This document shows positions 61,670 to 64,000 of a stretch of DNA of 64,000 nucleotides, in pieces. Position 1 is the first letter of the stretch, and every line of letters begins with the position of its first letter. Below the pieces are notes generated by a model that was not told the DNA's origin, made no database searches, and worked only from the letters and a program-made list of their open reading frames with translations. A program made the position numbers and the translations under genes. Source of the DNA: an uncultured Bacteroidales bacterium (lineage in GTDB: Bacteria > Bacteroidota > Bacteroidia > Bacteroidales > Tenuifilaceae); contig CALBBQ010000008.1 in the NCBI GenBank assembly GCA_937926785.1, positions 1-64,000 of the forward strand, written 5' to 3'.

Positions 61670-63211
61670 TTAGAACGGTATATTGCTGTCTAAACCTTTT
61701 GATGGGTTGTAGGGAAAATCATCAACCGGGTCGTTGTTCATTTTTGAGCTGAACGTAACCGGAGCCGATGATGTGTAGTTTGGAGTAATGGAGGCAGGTA
61801 TATATCCTGCATCGTCATCAAGAAGATCCTCGAATTTTGCCATTTCCTTATGGAAGCGCAGTTTAACATCGTCAACGGCGCCGTTTCGATGCTTGGCAAC
61901 AATTATCTCAGCAATTCCAAGGGTTGAGTTGTTGTTGTCGTCCACCGTAAAGCCGTAGTACTCGGGGCGGTGGATAAATACAACCACGTCGGCATCCTGC
62001 TCAATGGCCCCCGACTCGCGCAGGTCCGATAGTTGAGGGCGCTTGTTTCCCCCGCGTGTCTCCACCGAGCGGTTCAGCTGCGACAGCGCAATTATGGGGA
62101 TATCAAGCTCCTTTGCAATAGCTTTGAGCGAACGCGATATGGTGCTAACTTCCTGTTCGCGGTTACCCTTGGTTTCGGCCGGACCGGTCATGAGCTGCAG
62201 GTAGTCAATAATTACCACTCCAATGTTGTGCTGTGCTTTAAGGCGACGGCATTTAGCCCTCAGCTCAAAGATGGATAGGGCGGGGGTGTCGTCGATAAAT
62301 ATTTTGGCATCAGCCAGCTGCTTGGTTTTTACCGTTAGCTGCGTCCATTCGTCCTGGGTTAGCTTCCCATTTCGAATTTTTTCCGAGGGAATCTGTGCCT
62401 CGGCAACCAGCAGGCGGTTAACCAGCTGGATGTTTGACATTTCGAGGGAGAAGAAGGCCACGGGTACCTCATATTCTACCGCCATGTTACGTGCCATGGT
62501 TAGCACAAAAGCGGTTTTCCCCATCGAGGGGCGGGCTGCCACAATGATAAGGTCGGACTTTTGCCAGCCTGAGGTTAACCTGTCCAGATTTATAAAACCT
62601 GAAGGAACACCACTTAGCCCGTCCTCGCGTTTGCTTGCCTCTTCTATCTGTTTGAACGCTTTTACAACAATATTGCTGATGGGCTGGGTGTCGCTTTTGA
62701 TATTGCCCTCGGCCACCTTGAATAGCTCCATTTCCGAAAAATCGAGCAGTTCTTCCACATCAACATCTTCTTCAAATGAGCGTTTCTCAATCTCGGTGGC
62801 CACACGTATGAGCTCACGCTGGATATACTTTTGAGCAATAATCTTGGAGTGATACTCCAGGTGTGCCGCGGAACCCACTTTGGATGAAAGCTGGGCTATG
62901 TATGCGGCACCGCCAATTTCGTCGAGTACGCCCTGCTTGCGAAGCTCCTCGGTTACCGTGTACAGGTCGATGGGTTCAAGCCGGGTCGATAAATCCTGAA
63001 TGGCTTTAAAGATGATTTGGTGGTGTTCTTTGTAAAAACATTCCGGTTTCAGAATCTCGCTGGCCACAATAATGGCGTCTTTCTCTACCATGATGGCTCC
63101 CAGAACGGCTTCCTCTATATCAATAGCTTGTGGGGGTACCTTACCCAGCTCAGCGCCAATGGGTTTAACCGGTGTGTATGGTTTTTTCGTCTTGCTTCTG
63201 TCTCCAGCCAT
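61670..63211 (-). CDS. dnaB: Replicative DNA helicase DnaB
   Basis: 513 residues. Ring helicase of the replication fork. N-terminal domain begins VPPQAIDIEEAVLGAIMVEK; the RecA-like domain has Walker A AARPSMGKTAFVLTMARN, Walker B VVIIDYLQLM, and the late AIEQDADVVVFIHRPEYY. No intein is present. The C-terminal ~30 residues are Asp/Asn/Pro-rich and hypothetical in role. It has its own promoter at 63233-63240. Confidence 0.98.
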   Translation of the reverse strand: MAGDRSKTKKPYTPVKPIGAELGKVPPQAIDIEEAVLGAIMVEKDAIIVASEILKPECFYKEHHQIIFKAIQDLSTRLEPIDLYTVTEELRKQGVLDEIGGAAYIAQLSSKVGSAAHLEYHSKIIAQKYIQRELIRVATEIEKRSFEEDVDVEELLDFSEMELFKVAEGNIKSDTQPISNIVVKAFKQIEEASKREDGLSGVPSGFINLDRLTSGWQKSDLIIVAARPSMGKTAFVLTMARNMAVEYEVPVAFFSLEMSNIQLVNRLLVAEAQIPSEKIRNGKLTQDEWTQLTVKTKQLADAKIFIDDTPALSIFELRAKCRRLKAQHNIGVVIIDYLQLMTGPAETKGNREQEVSTISRSLKAIAKELDIPIIALSQLNRSVETRGGNKRPQLSDLRESGAIEQDADVVVFIHRPEYYGFTVDDNNNSTLGIAEIIVAKHRNGAVDDVKLRFHKEMAKFEDLLDDDAGYIPASITPNYTSSAPVTFSSKMNNDPVDDFPYNPSKGLDSNIPF

Positions 63212-63232
63212 TGCTTCCTATTTTTCAGTTCA

Positions 63233-63240
63233 CAAAGGTA
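63233..63240 (-). promoter_or_regulatory. -7 promoter element of dnaB
   Basis: Minus-strand TACCTTTG, 21 bases before the ATG. A CAA at 63255-63257 could be the -33 on this strand. Confidence 0.5.
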
Positions 63241-63372
63241 GCCTTTACGCCTTCCAACCCGAAGCGTTTTCGTCAGGTGTTTTTTCACAATCCGGTTTTG
63301 TTTACTAACAAGTTATTAACCGATGCCAAAAGCTAATCTTCGTAAAAAATGGAATCCCCAGGGAACAATTAC

Positions 63373-63380
63373 TATCTTTG
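63373..63380 (+). promoter_or_regulatory. -7 promoter element of the gldB-like gene
   Basis: Perfect TATCTTTG, 24 bases before the ATG at 63405. No clear -33 TTG upstream. The stretch 63241-63372 holds nothing else that I can support. Confidence 0.5.
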
Positions 63381-63404
63381 AAATGGCTTTTAAATCTATG
63401 TGAA

Positions 63405-64000
63405 ATGAGAAGCACTTGGTTAGGTTTAGTAGTGTTAGCAATTACCCTGCAAGCTTGTAAGCAAAACCGGTTCGACTCGGTTCGTATTCCAGAAGGATTT
63501 AGCTCGGTTTCAATTCATCGTTTTGAAAAGTACCTTTTTAATATCAATGTTGATAGTGTTGAGGCGGGATACTGCAAGTTGCATCAAAGCCATCCTGCGT
63601 TTTCCGAGCTTTTCACGCAGGGAATAATTAGGATTGGAAAATCGGATTCACCGGAGTTTTACCACTACCTTCGGATGTTCTTAACTGATACGATGGTGCG
63701 TAACTCTTACCGAATGGTAGCAGAGCGTTTCCCGGCAAATGCCGATTTTGAGAATGAACTCCAGGATGCATTTGCCCGATATGCTTACTTTTTCCCGGAC
63801 AAACCTGTACCAAAGGTTTACACCTACATCTCTGGCTACAACCTATCTCTTGCTATTGATGACAGCATTGTGGCGGTGGGGTTAGACCGATACCTGGGTA
63901 GAAATACCGTTCAGTACACCTTGCTGGGAGTACCTGTTTACCTTCAGCGCAAAATGCATCCCGATAAGGTTTCGTCGGATGTGATCAGGGCCTGGCTGTA
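63405..64000 (+). CDS. gldB: GldB-like gliding-motility lipoprotein (5' part only)
   Basis: The first 198 codons are in the window and the gene runs off the right end. The start MRSTWLGLVVLAITLQAC has a lipobox with Cys18. The mature part has SIHRFEKYLFNINVDSV, YRMVAERFPANADFENELQD, then VYTYISGYNLSLAIDDSIV and VGLDRYLGRNTVQYTLLGVP, which match the GldB family. GldB is needed for gliding in Flavobacterium, but orthologues occur in many Bacteroidota that do not glide, and its role there is unknown. It was translated by hand because it lacks a stop in the window. Confidence 0.85.
   Translation, partial: MRSTWLGLVVLAITLQACKQNRFDSVRIPEGFSSVSIHRFEKYLFNINVDSVEAGYCKLHQSHPAFSELFTQGIIRIGKSDSPEFYHYLRMFLTDTMVRNSYRMVAERFPANADFENELQDAFARYAYFFPDKPVPKVYTYISGYNLSLAIDDSIVAVGLDRYLGRNTVQYTLLGVPVYLQRKMHPDKVSSDVIRAWL

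Noticed and set aside
61670..63211. Intein in dnaB
   Set aside because: Walker A and the other motifs are continuous and the length is normal.

Overview
The window looks like chromosomal DNA from an anaerobic member of the Bacteroidota, most likely Bacteroidales. The evidence is: many -7 promoter elements of the TAnnTTTG type that this phylum uses; Bacteroidota-specific families (DUF4349, DUF4369-type lipoproteins, DUF4831, the gliding-type lipoprotein GldB); a lysyl-tRNA synthetase with the C-terminal extension typical of the group; a tungsten/molybdenum aldehyde:ferredoxin oxidoreductase; and almost no Shine-Dalgarno sequences. No phage, insertion sequence or CRISPR array was found. Most of the window is ordinary core genome, and the accessory-looking parts are small.

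Layout. 1-560: a tRNA-Met(CAT) gene inside an array of truncated tRNA-like copies whose anticodon arm is replaced by a GC-rich palindrome; the array runs off the left edge. 670-2820: a DUF4349 lipoprotein, an S4 RNA-binding protein and epoxyqueuosine reductase QueG. 2850-3984: an AT-rich islet with a small membrane protein and a frameshifted lipoprotein with a Gly/Ala-rich hydrophobic tail. 4215-6635: ahcY and ribF. 6825-15853: a four-gene glycogen/alpha-glucan operon (debranching enzyme, GT4 glycosyltransferase, GH57 amylase with a histone-like tail, and a glycogen synthase fused to an alpha-glucan phosphorylase). 16005-19281: a thioredoxin-fold lipoprotein, rsmA and a MacB/FtsX-type permease. 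19568-26751: purH followed by the cell-shape set mreB-mreC-mreD-pbp2-rodA. 26748-29300: an ACP phosphodiesterase-like gene, lpxH and a second thioredoxin-fold lipoprotein. 29414-32861: aminotransferase, GT2 glycosyltransferase and an orphan DppC-like permease. 32901-34625: lysS.

34740-41309 is a TetR - TolC - adaptor - RND efflux operon. 41498-43981 holds a two-TM HAMP-GAF sensor and a small secreted protein. 44035-48999 contains a SiaC-like protein, a TPR-SpoIIE phosphatase, an OmpA protein and a repeat protein that shares its N-terminal domain with the OmpA protein; this could be a partner-switching module next to envelope proteins. 49072-53889 has an AbgT transporter, a thioredoxin, a DUF4831 lipoprotein and the NAD(P)HX repair enzyme. 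54109-58279 has a POT peptide transporter, an RRM RNA-binding protein with a long leader, and a chemoreceptor that seems to start with ATT. 58468-64000 has a small membrane-anchored protein, the aldehyde oxidoreductase, a HAD phosphatase, dnaB and the 5' part of gldB.

The most unusual items are the tRNA-like array, the frameshifted islet with its bacteriocin-like tail, the probable ATT start of the chemoreceptor, the SiaC/PP2C module, and the regular short-leader promoter pattern that corrects several gene starts. All functional calls are from reading the sequence by eye; nothing was searched against a database.
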